A stretch of DNA of 64,000 nt from Accumulibacter sp. (GTDB lineage: Bacteria; Pseudomonadota; Gammaproteobacteria; Burkholderiales; Rhodocyclaceae): positions 27,447 to 91,446 of the forward strand of contig JACKLW010000018.1 of NCBI GenBank assembly GCA_024235715.1. The letters run 5' to 3'. A model generated the notes under the pieces. That model saw nothing but the letters and a program-made list of their open reading frames with translations. It was not told the origin of the DNA and ran no database searches. Both the position numbers and the translations under genes were made by a program. The stretch's first letter is position 1, and every line of letters begins with the position of its first letter. Below, one piece after another: positions 52,354 to 63,035 of this stretch.

Positions 52354-55300
52354 GGCGTTCCCAGTGGATAGAAGGTTGTGCGGTTGGGATTGGAATAGCC
52401 AACGATCTCGATCCCGCTGGGCGTCGTTCCGCTCCACTTGGCGGGTCCGAGTGTAGTTCGCCCCCGGAAGGCTTCACTTACCTCGTACTTGATCCTCGCC
52501 TCGGACCACGATGGAGGGAAGAAGGTCGAATGCACTTGGTCGCCCCTCCTATTCACTTTGTCCACCCACATTCCAGGGCGGCCTGTGGCAGGATTAATCT
52601 TGTCCGGATTCCAGATCTGCACGGCTGCTTCGTACGTGTCATTGCGGTTGTAGCGAATCTCGGCGCCGGGTGCGATTCGCGCATTGCCGTCGGCTGCGAA
52701 CTCGGCATGATACCCACTGCCCGTTCCATCCCGCTTGAGATCGCCAGCGAGCACGTGAGCCAGGTCAAATTTGTTTTCAACGAGCAACTTACCGTCGGTA
52801 TTCGCCCGATACCACGCATCGCGACTCGTGTCGGGCTGGATGCGGGACAGTTCGTGCAGTTCTTCGCGCAGGCGCGAGCCGGAGGTGGCGTCTGCCGTGC
52901 CTTCGGCCGCATCGGCCAACGGCTTGTTGGCGGCACCTCCTGGAGAAACGTGACTGGTGACGGTACCTGTGCCGGGATTGGTGACCAGTTCTCCGTCGAC
53001 CGGCGATGGCGCCCGACCCGACACAAGCCGTCCGACCTTCGGATCATCCAGCCGCAGAAGATCACTGGCGACCCAGAGAAACTTCTCCCCTGCTTGCTCG
53101 ACGACACGGCCAACAACTTGCCCCGTCTTGGTCACCAGCACAGCACCCACGAACAAGTCGGTCGGATCGGGCAGCACCGCGCTCGCCGTAGCTGCGCCAA
53201 CTGAGATCAGGAGTTCCGCGTTTTCCTGGTCGATTCGTGAGGCGTACTGTTCTGGCACCCCCTCCGGCGCAAACGCATAGGCCTCGGGGTCCGACTCAAC
53301 GGCGCGGTGGACGATGATCTCCTCGTCCAGATTTCTGTCCAGAAGGCGCTGATGTGTTCTGTCGTTGTGGGCGGCGCTCTCGACGTTCTGCCTCTCGCTC
53401 ACCCAGGGCGCACCCGGATCGATCTCGACCGGCGCTTGATAACCCTGCAACATGGGCATGCTCGCATCCACGAGAGCGCCATAGCCCGCGCAGTCGCCCG
53501 AATGGGTGCATTCGACAAGGGTCGCTTCGAGGACGGTGTTGTTTCGATCGCTGAGGTCTTGGTACTTGGCTCTGACATCATCGACACATCCAGCTTCGCC
53601 GTTGCAGCTCGCCAACTCCTGAGCGAAAGATTGTTGTTGGTAGTGCATCAGGAAGTTATTGACCGCCGAATTCCTCGCCGCCCCCTGCGCCGTATCCTGG
53701 TCCAGCCCCAGTTCGCCTGCGGCCCCTCGCGCGAAGAGTTCATTGCCCACCTGATACGCCGTGCCGGCGTACTGGTTGCTGCGGTCAATCGAGACGCCCA
53801 GCGCATCGAATACGTTGCCCACCACGCTCTCGCCCGCGCCGCCCAGCGCACCGGCGCCGCAGTCAGCGTCCCGCGCGGCGGCCGAGAGGCAGCCCAGGCC
53901 GGCGTGGGCGAGGGTTTGCAACGCCGGGCTGGCGTGACTGCCGCCGGCGCCGAAGCTGGTGCCAATCTGGTGGGCTCCGGCGGCGGAGAAGTCGAGTACG
54001 ACCGAGTCTCGGAAGAGGTCCACGAAAGAGCCGGCTTCCGTCCCATGGACAAGGGTTTCGACGCCGGCATTGACGACGCCCCGGGCCAGGTAAGCGCCGA
54101 ACTTCCCGCCGAGGTCGGAGAGGCCCGCGCTGGCGACTCGCCCGATGCCTTCGACGTTCGTGATGCTCGCCCATTGATTGATGCTCATGGCTTCGCCAGA
54201 GGCGGCCGGTACAAGCTGCGCATTGAGCAGACCGGCAGTGAGCATCGCGGCGCCCGCCTGCCGCCAGGTCTCGTCATCGCCCCAGGCATCGAGCACGGCG
54301 CTGAAATCGCCGCCGGAGTTGGCGAAGGAGACCGCACTGGTGGCGGCCAGACTGCCGGCGCCCGCGCCGACCACGGCGCCTTGAGCGGTGGCTGCTCCGC
54401 CGGCCCAACTGGCTGCGGCGCCGCCGGTGAAGACCGCGGCGACGGTCGCCACCGCGATCGTGCCTTCCTGCGTGAGCCCCTGCTGACCCACGTCCCAGCG
54501 CTGCTCTACGGTGTTGACCGCCTCGAAGTGGGTCGCCGGGTCTTGCGCGAGGCTTGCGATCCAGCCCTGGTCCGGCTCGCTGGCCTGTTCGGCGAATTGC
54601 GCGCGCAGGTCCTGCTGGCGGAAGCTTTCGGTGTTTTCGTCGCCGACCGCCACCTGCACGCTCGGGGCGCTACCGCCCCAGTCAACACCACCATCGAACC
54701 GCGCCCGGTGGGCGGTTTCGGCGAGGTGGCCCTGGTCGGAACCGATGGTGTAGGACCAGTCGTTGTCCTTCTGTTCGAACTGGTGGAAGTCGGAGTCGGT
54801 CTCGATCTTCAGTTCGATGGCGTCGGCATCAAAGAACGCTCCTTCCCCGGTGCTGACCTGCACCGCGCCGATCGCGACCGTCTCTGCCGCCACATCGAAG
54901 CGCCCGCCAACTTCGATGCGGCTAGCCTGCACCCGGCTTGCGGTGGTGGTGGCGCGTTCGAGGTCTTCGGCTTTGCCCAGGGTGACCCGGTCCTGGGTCT
55001 GCCAGCCACTGCTGGTGGTGTCGCTCGCGCCGCCAAGCGTGAGGGTGGCGCCGATGGCGGTCACCAGATCGCCCCCGGCGCTGAGATGGGTGGCGGTGAG
55101 ATCCGCGTCGCCGCCGGTGTGGATGGTCAGCGTGCCGTCACCGGCGGTCAGCGTATTGAAGCGGGTCGTGCGGCTCGTTTCGGTCTGTCGGCCCTTGCTG
55201 CGTTGGGTGCTGACGCCGAAGTCGTGCACCCGGCCGTCCGAGGTGTTCACAAAGCTGCCGATGTAGCTGGTGCGCTGCTCTGCGAAGTGCTGGCGGGTGG

Positions 55301-58300
55301 AGGCGGCGTCTTGCTGCACGATGTCGCCACCGACCGCCAGGTCGAGGTTGTCGTCGGCACGGATGTCGGCGCCGGCGAGCATCAGGTCGCCGCCGGTTTC
55401 GATGGCGACGGCGCCGGCGTCGATCTGCGTTGCGCGAGCACCGCTGTGCTCGTCGATGGTGGTGTCTTCGGTGTTCTTGCCGAGCTTCGGGTCGAAGCCG
55501 TCGAGGCCGCCGAGGGTGAAGCTGCGCTCGACCTCCTGGGTGCGCTCGAGGTCATAGGCCGCTTCCAGGCGCAGCGTGCCGCCGACGGCGAGCGTCATCA
55601 CGTTCTCGCCCAGCTCAATGCGGGTGCCGGTGAGCGTGGTGTCCCCGCCGCTCTCCGAGAGCACGTCGGCCTCGGACTGCAGCTCCGTGGGCAGCGCGAC
55701 GAGTTGTTCGTGGCTGGTCTCGGTCGAGCGTTCGCTCAGGCGGATGCCGGCGAGCGAGAAGCTCTTCTTGTCGAAGTGGGTGTTGGTTTCCTGATCGTGC
55801 ACGGCAGCGTACAGGATGTCGCCGCCGGCGATGATGCGACTCTCGGTGGGCCGGCCGGTCTGGTCGCCCTCGCTGCGCTCGCCGCGGATCGCGATGCGGG
55901 TGGCGGTGAGGCTGACGTCGCCGAGGGCTTCGAGCACGAGGGTTCCGGCGTCGATGCCGCTGGTGGCGGCGCGCAGCGCGGTGCGCTCGTCGATGCGCAC
56001 CCGCTTGGAGAGGAGGCCGGAACTTTTGCGGTGGCGGTAGTCGTGTTCGAATTCGGCGCCCGGCGTGATGGCGATGTCGCCGGTGGCACTGACGTGGGCG
56101 GTGCCGCGCGACTGAATGGCGACGTGGTCGAGGTGGACCGTGCTCTCGGTGGTGGCCGTCTGCCCGTCCTCGGCCTCGATCGCGCGGCCAACGCCCTGGA
56201 TGGTGACGGTGTCGGCGTCGATGCGGGCGGCGACGGCTTGGATGCGAGTGTGGCGCTCACGACCGTTACGGGTGATCGCTTCTTCGATGATTTTGCTGCC
56301 GGCGATCGTGAGGTCGCCGCCGGCCACGGCGATGAACTCGGTGGCGGTGTAGTCGCTGCCCGAGGAAAGCAGCGTGCCGCCGGCCGCGAGCGTCAGCCGG
56401 CCGCCGGCGCTGAAGCGGCCCTCTCCAGTGCGGGCGAAGCGATCGGTGTGCTCCGGGTCGATGTGCTCGCGCGCCCTGGGTGCATCGAGGGCGGCCAGCG
56501 GGTCGGCAGCCTCGACGCCCGACTCGGCGGCGTCGCGCTGCAATGCGAGCGGCTGCCGGCTATGCCGACCGCCTTCGATGACCAGGTGCCCGGCGGCCTG
56601 GGTTGAGAGATCGGTCTCGGCGGCCAGGGTGACACTGGCCAGTGCGAGATCGCGACCGGATTCGAGGCCGAGGCTACCGCCGGCTTCGATGACGCTGTCG
56701 GCGGCGGCGAGTCCACCGACAGCGGACAGGCTGACGTCGCCGGTGGCGGTGAGCGTGACGGCGGCGGCACGCAGCACGCCGGGGGTGTCGCGGGTGGGCG
56801 CCCCAGCGAGGCCGAAGCGGGTGAGCAGATCGTCGCCGAACGGCGCGTCGAGCCCGGCTGCGATGGTGATGTCGCCGCCGGCGTCAAGCCGCCCACCGAG
56901 CTGGTGTTGGCGCGGACCGCTGTCGTATTCCTCGCGGGATCGGATGAGGTAACTGCCATCGCCCACGTCGACCCAATCGCTGCGGATGCCGCTGCGTTGC
57001 CTGGATTCGGTGAGCGACAGCGACGCGACGCTGATGTCGCCGCCGGCGATCGCCGTAATGTCACCAACGGCGGAAAGTTCGGCACCGCGGACGGTGAGCG
57101 TCGTGCCGGCGACCAGCACGAGCTGCTCGGCGGTGAGCATGGTGTCGGTAGCGTGCTGACGCTGATGGCGCTCGCTGACGTCGGCCAACTCGTCGAGGCG
57201 GTCGGCGAGCAGGCTCTCGGTGTCGGTGAGAGCGAGCGCCGAGAGCTCGAGCGCGCCGCCGGCCGCGCCCAGCGTGAGGGTTTCGCCGGCGGCGAGGGTG
57301 CTGCCCTGGTAGCGGGCGCTGCCGCCAGCGATCAGGCTAAGACTTCCCCCTGCCGTGAGTTCGCTCGCCAGGGCGGTACGCGCGTCGGCGGTTTCGAGCT
57401 GGCGCTCGCGAGTGCCCGGCTCGTCGTAGCGGTACCGACCATAGGTGGTGCCGGTGCGCTGGCTGGCGAGGGTGAGGGCGGTCACGTCGATTGCGCCAGC
57501 GACCAGGCCATCGAAATTGCCTCCGGCGCCGATCGTCGCGCCGCGGGCGCTGAAGTCCCCGCCAACGCGCAGGCGCAGCTCGCCCGTGGCACTGAGAGTG
57601 GGCGCGCTGTCGGCGAACTGCGCGAGGCTCTCGGTGGTGGTGACGGTGCCGGCGTCAAAGTCGCGGCTGCGGCTGGTGTCGGTCTCGGTGCGGATGCGGG
57701 CGCGGATCGAAACGTCGCCGCCGACGGTGAGTTCGACGGTGTCGCCATGGATGCTGCCGCCTTGCAGGTCGAGATTTCCGGCCAGGTCGAGGTCGGCCCG
57801 CCCGCTCGCTTCGATCCGCCCGGCGAATTGGGCGGCGTCGCCACGCAGCAACAGTTCGAGGTCACGGGCACGCAGTTCACCGTGGTTCGCGAAGCGGCCC
57901 GCCGAGACGCTGAGGGTCTGGCCGGTGATCTCGCCGTGATTCACCAGCGCCCCGTCGATCCGCAGCACGCTGATGCCGTCCGATCCCAGGTGGCCGCGGT
58001 TCTCGAGGCTGGCGGCTTCGACCGAGAGGCTCTGGCCGGCGTGAACGGTGGCTTCGTTGGCGAAGTGGCCGCCGACCTGCAGCCGGGCGTGTTCGGCCGA
58101 TTCGAACAGCAGGTCGTCGGGGCCGAGGCTGAGGTCGTCCTGGGTGTAAAGCGTAAAGCTGGCTTCCGAGCGGACCAGGCCGGCGCTGTCGGTGTGGATG
58201 GCATCGATCAGCACGCCGTCGCCGCGGATCTCGCCGCCGGCGTTCATCAGGCTCAGACTGCCACTGTCGAGCACGGCCAGTGCGCCGTCGGCCGCGAGAC

Positions 58301-61300
58301 GACCATTGCGATTGTCGAAACTGTCGCGCACCGAGAGGATGGCATGGCCGGCGCTGGTGATACTGCCGTCGCCGTTGGTGAGTTGGTCGGCCCACAGACC
58401 GAGGCGCCCAGCGGAGACGGTGCCGCCGGTGTTGTCGAAGCGGCCGACGGCGAAGAGCGCTTCGGCGCCGGTGATGGCACCCCGGTTGCTGAGGGCGTCG
58501 CTGTGGATCGAAAAGGCGAGCCCGGCGGCGCCGATCACCCCGGCGTTGTCGATGATACCGGCGTGGATCGAGCCGGCGACGGTGCCCTGGTTGGTGAGCG
58601 TGCCGGAGACCACCAGATCGTCTTCGATCAGCCCTCGGTTGGTGAGCTCGCTGACGCGCACATTGCCGCTGATCTGGCCGACGTTGTCGAGGGCGTTGGC
58701 GGCGCTGACACCGCCGGCCAGGGTGCCGGCGTTGTCGATGTCCTGCCCCTCGGCCAGCCCTTCGATCGTGCCGTGGTTGGACAACGTGTGGGTGGCGCGC
58801 GCGCCTTGCCCGATCCAGCCGTGGTTGCCCAGTTCGGCGGCGCTGGCGCTGCCGTGGATGTCGCCTCGATTGGTGAGCGCGCCGGTGGCGCTGGCCGTGC
58901 CGCCGATGGCGCCGTCGTTGGTGAGACGCGAGCCGGCGTGGGCGGCGCCGACAATGGTGCCGTGATTGGTCAGCGCGTCGCGGCTGTCAGCGGCGCCGCC
59001 GATCAGGCCCGCCGAGCCGTTGCTCAAGGTACCGGCGGCGGCATCCCCGCCGATGTGGCCGCGATTGTCCAGGCTTGCGGCCGCGCGAGCGTTGCCGGCG
59101 ACGAACCCGCTGTTGTCGAGCACCCTGGCGCCGGCGTTGCCGCCGATCGCACCACGGTTGGCGAGGCGTGCACCGGCGCTGGCCGTGCCGCCGATGCGGC
59201 CCTGGTTCGAAAGATTGTGGCTGGCCCTGGCGCTGCCACCGATGCGGCCACCATTGCCGATGTCCCGTGCGCGCGCGTTGCCGCCGATCCATCCGCCGTT
59301 GGTGAGGCGCTGGCCGGCCCTGGCGTTGCCCCGGATGCGACCGTGATTCACCAGCGCCTCCCCGGCCGAGGCGTTGGCGCCGATCGTGCCGAAGTTCGCC
59401 AGACGGGTGTCGGCCGCGGCATCGCCGCCGATGCTGCCACGGTTGGTCAGGGTGCCGGCACGCGCATCCTGCTCGATCAGGCCTTCGTTTACCAGGGCCT
59501 CGAGGGCTTCGGCCGAAGTCGCCATCCGCCCGCGGTTGGTGACCGTGCCGGCACGCACGCCGCCAAAGATGGTTCCATCATTGACGAGCTTTGCCCCGGC
59601 ACTGGCCGTACCGGCGATGTCGCCCGCGTTGGCGATGTTCGTCGCCGTCGCATCGCCGCCGATGGCACCGCGGTTCACAATGACGCCAGCGCCGGCATCA
59701 CCTCCGATCAGTCCTTCGTTCTCGAGCGCGGCGACGGCTTCCGCGGAGGTGGCCAGCACGCCGCCATTGGCGACAACGTTCGCGTGGGCACTGCCAAGCA
59801 CCAGGCCTTGGTTGGCAAGCCCGTGCTCGGCCCGGGCATCACCCGCGATGATGCCGCGATTGGTGAGGCGCTGCCCGGCGCTTGCCGAGCCCTGGATTTC
59901 ACCGTCATTGGCGATCGTCACGGCACTCGCGTCGCCGCCGATCAGGCCTTCGTTCACCAAGGCCTCGACGGCTTCGACCGAAGTGAAGAGCACACCACGG
60001 TTGGCGATGTTCGTCGCCTGCGCCCGCCCGAGCACGATGCCCTCGTTGACCAGCGAACGGTCGGCGCGGGCGTCACCGCCGATTTCCCCGCGGTTGTCCA
60101 GCATCGTGGCTTCGGCATTGCCTACAACGACGCCGTCGTTGGACAGCATGGCGGCCCGGACATCTCCGCCGATCAAGCCTTCGTTGCGCAGGGCCTCGAC
60201 CGCTTCGGCCGAGGTCGAAAGCACACCGCGATTGACGATGCGTGTGCCGGTCGCCGTGCCGGTGATGCGTCCGTCGTTGTCGAGGTCTCGCCCCGCCTGG
60301 GCAGAGCCGTCGATGTCGCCTCGGTTGGTGATCGTCGCCGCGCTGGCATTGCCGGCGATCACGCCCAGGTTGGCGAGACCATCGCCGGCGTTTGCGTCAG
60401 CGAACACGATGCCGCGATTGTCGATCACACCGGCGCGGGCGTCGCCGCCGATCGAACCGGAGACGCCGTTCACCAGGATGCCCCCCGCGTAGGCGTCGCC
60501 GAAGATCAGGCCGACATTTGCGAGACTGCCCGCGGCGACCACGGAACCGCCGATCTCGCCGAGATTCAGGAGATCGGTGGCGAAGGCGGCCCCGTCGATC
60601 GTGCCGCTGTTGGTGAGCTGGGTGCCGGCGATGGCATCGGTCGTGATCCGCCCGCTGTTGAACAGTCCTGCGCGCGCAAGGACGCCTCCGTCCAGCAAGC
60701 CCTCGTTGACGATGTCGGTCGCCTGCACGAAGCCTCGGATGCGGCCGGCATTGACGAGGGTGTCGACCGCGCTTGCGCTGCCCGCGATGGTGCCGCCGTT
60801 GTCGATGTCCGCAGCCCAGGCGCCTCCGACGATGTGACCGTGGTTGGCAAGGCTGTCGGCGGCATGGGCGTCACCGGCGATGGTGCCGCTGTTGTGCAGA
60901 TTGCTGCCGGCATTGGCCGAGCCGACGATCGTTCCCGCATTGGCGAGGTCGCGCCCAGCACGGGCGCTGCCGCCGATGGTGCCGTGATTGTCGAGCCGGT
61001 TCGCTGCGCGGGCTCCGGCGTCGATGCGTCCTCGGTTGTCCAGGTCGGCACCGCTGGCCGCATCGCCCTGGATGCGACCGCTGTTGCCCAGGCTTCCGCC
61101 GCTGCTGACCGGCCCGGTGATCCACCCCGAGTTGTCCAGGTTTCCGCGAACAGTGACCCGGGTCGCGACGCCTGCGCCAATGCCGCCGGCGTTCTCCAGG
61201 GTGCCTGCGTCGATCCGGGTCACACCCTCACCAGCCAGCAGGCCGCCGCCATTGTCGGTGTGGCCGGACACATTCAGTGTCAGGTCGGCATCCGAGCGGA

Positions 61301-63035
61301 TGGCGCCACCGTCGTTTACGAGACTGGCGCTCTCGATGTCGAGCACACCCGGCGTGAAGATCAGGCCATCTCGGTTGTCGAGCGGGCCTTCGAACGTCAG
61401 TTCGAGTGCGTCATCGGCCTCTTGCACCAGGTTGCCGCCCTCGTTGCCGAGGCTCCGTGCGGTGATCTCGAGTCGATCGCCACGGATGTCGGCCCCGTCG
61501 GTAAGGAGATCGGTTTCGCTGTCGAGGGTGATGCGCCGCCCCCTCAGGCGCGCACCGCTGGCATCGATGCCACCACGACGACCACGCGGTCGCTGGGGCC
61601 CACCGATGGCGTGCAACGCAACGACCCGTGCAAGGAGCGTACTGTCGCCGACATCGATGGCCGAGGCGCTGAAATACACTTGCTCGTCGGCCTGAACTTG
61701 CCCGTGGACCGCGATCAGGTCGTCGGCCGAGAGCGCGACCTGGGTGCCCCGCGTCAGCAGTTCCAGGTTGCTGCCTTCGACCGCAGCGGCCTCGTCCGGA
61801 ACAACGCCAGCGTTGCTGCCTTCGGCGCCGGCGACGACGACGACACCGGAAGCAATCACCGATTCACTGCCGGCCTCGATGACCGCTCCGGGCCCGATCG
61901 CCTGGATCTCGACGTCGGCAGCCGCCGCGATCACGCCCTCGTGGCGGATGCGGCCGCGGCTGCGCACGGTCGTGCTGCCGCGTATGGACTGAATTCGGCC
62001 GACGCTGTCGATGTCGCCACCGCTGTCGATGCGGACATCGCCGTCAGCCAGGAGTTGGCCGCGGTTTTCGAGCCGGCCGTCGGCGGTGAGAGTCAGTTCG
62101 CCATGCTCGCCGGCCAGTGCGCCGACATTACGCACGCCGACGCCGGCTTCGGTGCCGATCAGGCGGATCTTGCCGGCATACATGCCACCGAGCTCGGCAA
62201 CATCGAGGGCGAAGGCCGGGATCTCTCTGCTGCCCTCGACGGGTTCGACGCGTTCGAGATCGGCGCTGAGCCGGTTGGCGCCCGTGATGACCGTGAGTTC
62301 GCTGGCATGGATCGCACCATTGACTTCGACCGCGCGGGCAAGGATGTCCGCATAGGCGGTGTCGGACGCGTCGAGGCCACCGGCTTCGATGCGGACCCGG
62401 CCACGCTCGACCCGGTAGCCTTCGAGCGCGCCATCGCGAAACTCCGGTACGCCGGTCGTCAGCGTCGCCCGACTCGCATTGATGAAGCCGGCGCCGTCGA
62501 CATCGATGCCGGCGGGATTGGCGATCACCACCTCGGCCCGATCGCCGGCCACTTCGATGATGCCACGCAGCCGGCTGGGGTCGGCAGAGACGACCTCGTT
62601 GACGATGATGCGGGCGGTGCCCTTGGCCATCCACGGGTTGCCGGCGACCCCGCCGGCCAAGTGGGTGCCGACCGCCGTACGCGAGTTGTTGAGGATCGCA
62701 CCCTGAGCCTGGACATCGAAGCGGCTGTACGTGTTGCGCGAGACACCGGCGGCGCTTGGACTCTGCACGTTCACCAGCGGTACGCCGTTGCCGGCATCGA
62801 GCACCGTCGCACGCTGGTGGCCCGGCGCGTCCGACGACGCGACGATCTGGGCGACCGCAGGTCCCAGCCACAATTGCAGAGCAGCGGCGAGAGCGCAGAG
62901 TCGGGGCAGCCTTGCGACCATTCCGGCGCCACACCGCGAGCCGGACTCGCCGGCGTGCGTGGCCACACATTCCGCCACTGCCATCGGCTGCATGCGATGG
63001 CGGTTGAAGACGAGACGGTAGCGGTTGCGGTTCAT
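52350..63035 (-). CDS. cdiA: CdiA-type contact-dependent inhibition protein with EndoU-like C-terminal toxin
   Basis: 3561 residues. The start at 63035 is set by the extended signal region MNRNRYRLVFNRHRMQPMAV, followed by a Sec signal (LCALAAALQLWLGPAVAQ). The two-partner secretion domain covers about residues 65-320, with NNSRTAVGTHLAGGVAGNPW and NPAGIDVDGAGFINASRATL. A filament region with an unusual 19-20-residue repeat follows (about 630-1540), then haemagglutinin repeats (about 1600-2700), a pretoxin region, and a C-terminal toxin with HVLAGDLKRDGTGSGYH and a distal WSGTTPSGIEIVGY, which fits EndoU-type RNases. It is delivered to neighbouring cells by contact. No CdiB transporter gene is adjacent; it must be elsewhere or lost. 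Confidence 0.88.
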   Translation of the reverse strand: MNRNRYRLVFNRHRMQPMAVAECVATHAGESGSRCGAGMVARLPRLCALAAALQLWLGPAVAQIVASSDAPGHQRATVLDAGNGVPLVNVQSPSAAGVSRNTYSRFDVQAQGAILNNSRTAVGTHLAGGVAGNPWMAKGTARIIVNEVVSADPSRLRGIIEVAGDRAEVVIANPAGIDVDGAGFINASRATLTTGVPEFRDGALEGYRVERGRVRIEAGGLDASDTAYADILARAVEVNGAIHASELTVITGANRLSADLERVEPVEGSREIPAFALDVAELGGMYAGKIRLIGTEAGVGVRNVGALAGEHGELTLTADGRLENRGQLLADGDVRIDSGGDIDSVGRIQSIRGSTTVRSRGRIRHEGVIAAAADVEIQAIGPGAVIEAGSESVIASGVVVVAGAEGSNAGVVPDEAAAVEGSNLELLTRGTQVALSADDLIAVHGQVQADEQVYFSASAIDVGDSTLLARVVALHAIGGPQRPRGRRGGIDASGARLRGRRITLDSETDLLTDGADIRGDRLEITARSLGNEGGNLVQEADDALELTFEGPLDNRDGLIFTPGVLDIESASLVNDGGAIRSDADLTLNVSGHTDNGGGLLAGEGVTRIDAGTLENAGGIGAGVATRVTVRGNLDNSGWITGPVSSGGSLGNSGRIQGDAASGADLDNRGRIDAGARAANRLDNHGTIGGSARAGRDLANAGTIVGSANAGSNLHNSGTIAGDAHAADSLANHGHIVGGAWAADIDNGGTIAGSASAVDTLVNAGRIRGFVQATDIVNEGLLDGGVLARAGLFNSGRITTDAIAGTQLTNSGTIDGAAFATDLLNLGEIGGSVVAAGSLANVGLIFGDAYAGGILVNGVSGSIGGDARAGVIDNRGIVFADANAGDGLANLGVIAGNASAATITNRGDIDGSAQAGRDLDNDGRITGTATGTRIVNRGVLSTSAEAVEALRNEGLIGGDVRAAMLSNDGVVVGNAEATMLDNRGEIGGDARADRSLVNEGIVLGRAQATNIANRGVLFTSVEAVEALVNEGLIGGDASAVTIANDGEIQGSASAGQRLTNRGIIAGDARAEHGLANQGLVLGSAHANVVANGGVLATSAEAVAALENEGLIGGDAGAGVIVNRGAIGGDATATNIANAGDIAGTASAGAKLVNDGTIFGGVRAGTVTNRGRMATSAEALEALVNEGLIEQDARAGTLTNRGSIGGDAAADTRLANFGTIGANASAGEALVNHGRIRGNARAGQRLTNGGWIGGNARARDIGNGGRIGGSARASHNLSNQGRIGGTASAGARLANRGAIGGNAGARVLDNSGFVAGNARAAASLDNRGHIGGDAAAGTLSNGSAGLIGGAADSRDALTNHGTIVGAAHAGSRLTNDGAIGGTASATGALTNRGDIHGSASAAELGNHGWIGQGARATHTLSNHGTIEGLAEGQDIDNAGTLAGGVSAANALDNVGQISGNVRVSELTNRGLIEDDLVVSGTLTNQGTVAGSIHAGIIDNAGVIGAAGLAFSIHSDALSNRGAITGAEALFAVGRFDNTGGTVSAGRLGLWADQLTNGDGSITSAGHAILSVRDSFDNRNGRLAADGALAVLDSGSLSLMNAGGEIRGDGVLIDAIHTDSAGLVRSEASFTLYTQDDLSLGPDDLLFESAEHARLQVGGHFANEATVHAGQSLSVEAASLENRGHLGSDGISVLRIDGALVNHGEITGQTLSVSAGRFANHGELRARDLELLLRGDAAQFAGRIEASGRADLDLAGNLDLQGGSIHGDTVELTVGGDVSIRARIRTETDTSRSRDFDAGTVTTTESLAQFADSAPTLSATGELRLRVGGDFSARGATIGAGGNFDGLVAGAIDVTALTLASQRTGTTYGRYRYDEPGTRERQLETADARTALASELTAGGSLSLIAGGSARYQGSTLAAGETLTLGAAGGALELSALALTDTESLLADRLDELADVSERHQRQHATDTMLTAEQLVLVAGTTLTVRGAELSAVGDITAIAGGDISVASLSLTESRQRSGIRSDWVDVGDGSYLIRSREEYDSGPRQHQLGGRLDAGGDITIAAGLDAPFGDDLLTRFGLAGAPTRDTPGVLRAAAVTLTATGDVSLSAVGGLAAADSVIEAGGSLGLESGRDLALASVTLAAETDLSTQAAGHLVIEGGRHSRQPLALQRDAAESGVEAADPLAALDAPRAREHIDPEHTDRFARTGEGRFSAGGRLTLAAGGTLLSSGSDYTATEFIAVAGGDLTIAGSKIIEEAITRNGRERHTRIQAVAARIDADTVTIQGVGRAIEAEDGQTATTESTVHLDHVAIQSRGTAHVSATGDIAITPGAEFEHDYRHRKSSGLLSKRVRIDERTALRAATSGIDAGTLVLEALGDVSLTATRIAIRGERSEGDQTGRPTESRIIAGGDILYAAVHDQETNTHFDKKSFSLAGIRLSERSTETSHEQLVALPTELQSEADVLSESGGDTTLTGTRIELGENVMTLAVGGTLRLEAAYDLERTQEVERSFTLGGLDGFDPKLGKNTEDTTIDEHSGARATQIDAGAVAIETGGDLMLAGADIRADDNLDLAVGGDIVQQDAASTRQHFAEQRTSYIGSFVNTSDGRVHDFGVSTQRSKGRQTETSRTTRFNTLTAGDGTLTIHTGGDADLTATHLSAGGDLVTAIGATLTLGGASDTTSSGWQTQDRVTLGKAEDLERATTTASRVQASRIEVGGRFDVAAETVAIGAVQVSTGEGAFFDADAIELKIETDSDFHQFEQKDNDWSYTIGSDQGHLAETAHRARFDGGVDWGGSAPSVQVAVGDENTESFRQQDLRAQFAEQASEPDQGWIASLAQDPATHFEAVNTVEQRWDVGQQGLTQEGTIAVATVAAVFTGGAAASWAGGAATAQGAVVGAGAGSLAATSAVSFANSGGDFSAVLDAWGDDETWRQAGAAMLTAGLLNAQLVPAASGEAMSINQWASITNVEGIGRVASAGLSDLGGKFGAYLARGVVNAGVETLVHGTEAGSFVDLFRDSVVLDFSAAGAHQIGTSFGAGGSHASPALQTLAHAGLGCLSAAARDADCGAGALGGAGESVVGNVFDALGVSIDRSNQYAGTAYQVGNELFARGAAGELGLDQDTAQGAARNSAVNNFLMHYQQQSFAQELASCNGEAGCVDDVRAKYQDLSDRNNTVLEATLVECTHSGDCAGYGALVDASMPMLQGYQAPVEIDPGAPWVSERQNVESAAHNDRTHQRLLDRNLDEEIIVHRAVESDPEAYAFAPEGVPEQYASRIDQENAELLISVGAATASAVLPDPTDLFVGAVLVTKTGQVVGRVVEQAGEKFLWVASDLLRLDDPKVGRLVSGRAPSPVDGELVTNPGTGTVTSHVSPGGAANKPLADAAEGTADATSGSRLREELHELSRIQPDTSRDAWYRANTDGKLLVENKFDLAHVLAGDLKRDGTGSGYHAEFAADGNARIAPGAEIRYNRNDTYEAAVQIWNPDKINPATGRPGMWVDKVNRRGDQVHSTFFPPSWSEARIKYEVSEAFRGRTTLGPAKWSGTTPSGIEIVGYSNPNRTTFYPLGTP
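58420..61150 (-). repeat. About 45 tandem copies of a 19-20-codon repeat inside cdiA
   Basis: Consensus NxGxIxGxAxAxxxLx per unit, each one probably a turn of a beta-helix. Within it, four copies of a TSAEAVEAL-NEGLIGGD unit (around 60170-60225, 59935-59990, 59700-59755 and 59470-59525) recur at about 235 bases, a higher-order period of four units. Confidence 0.8.
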
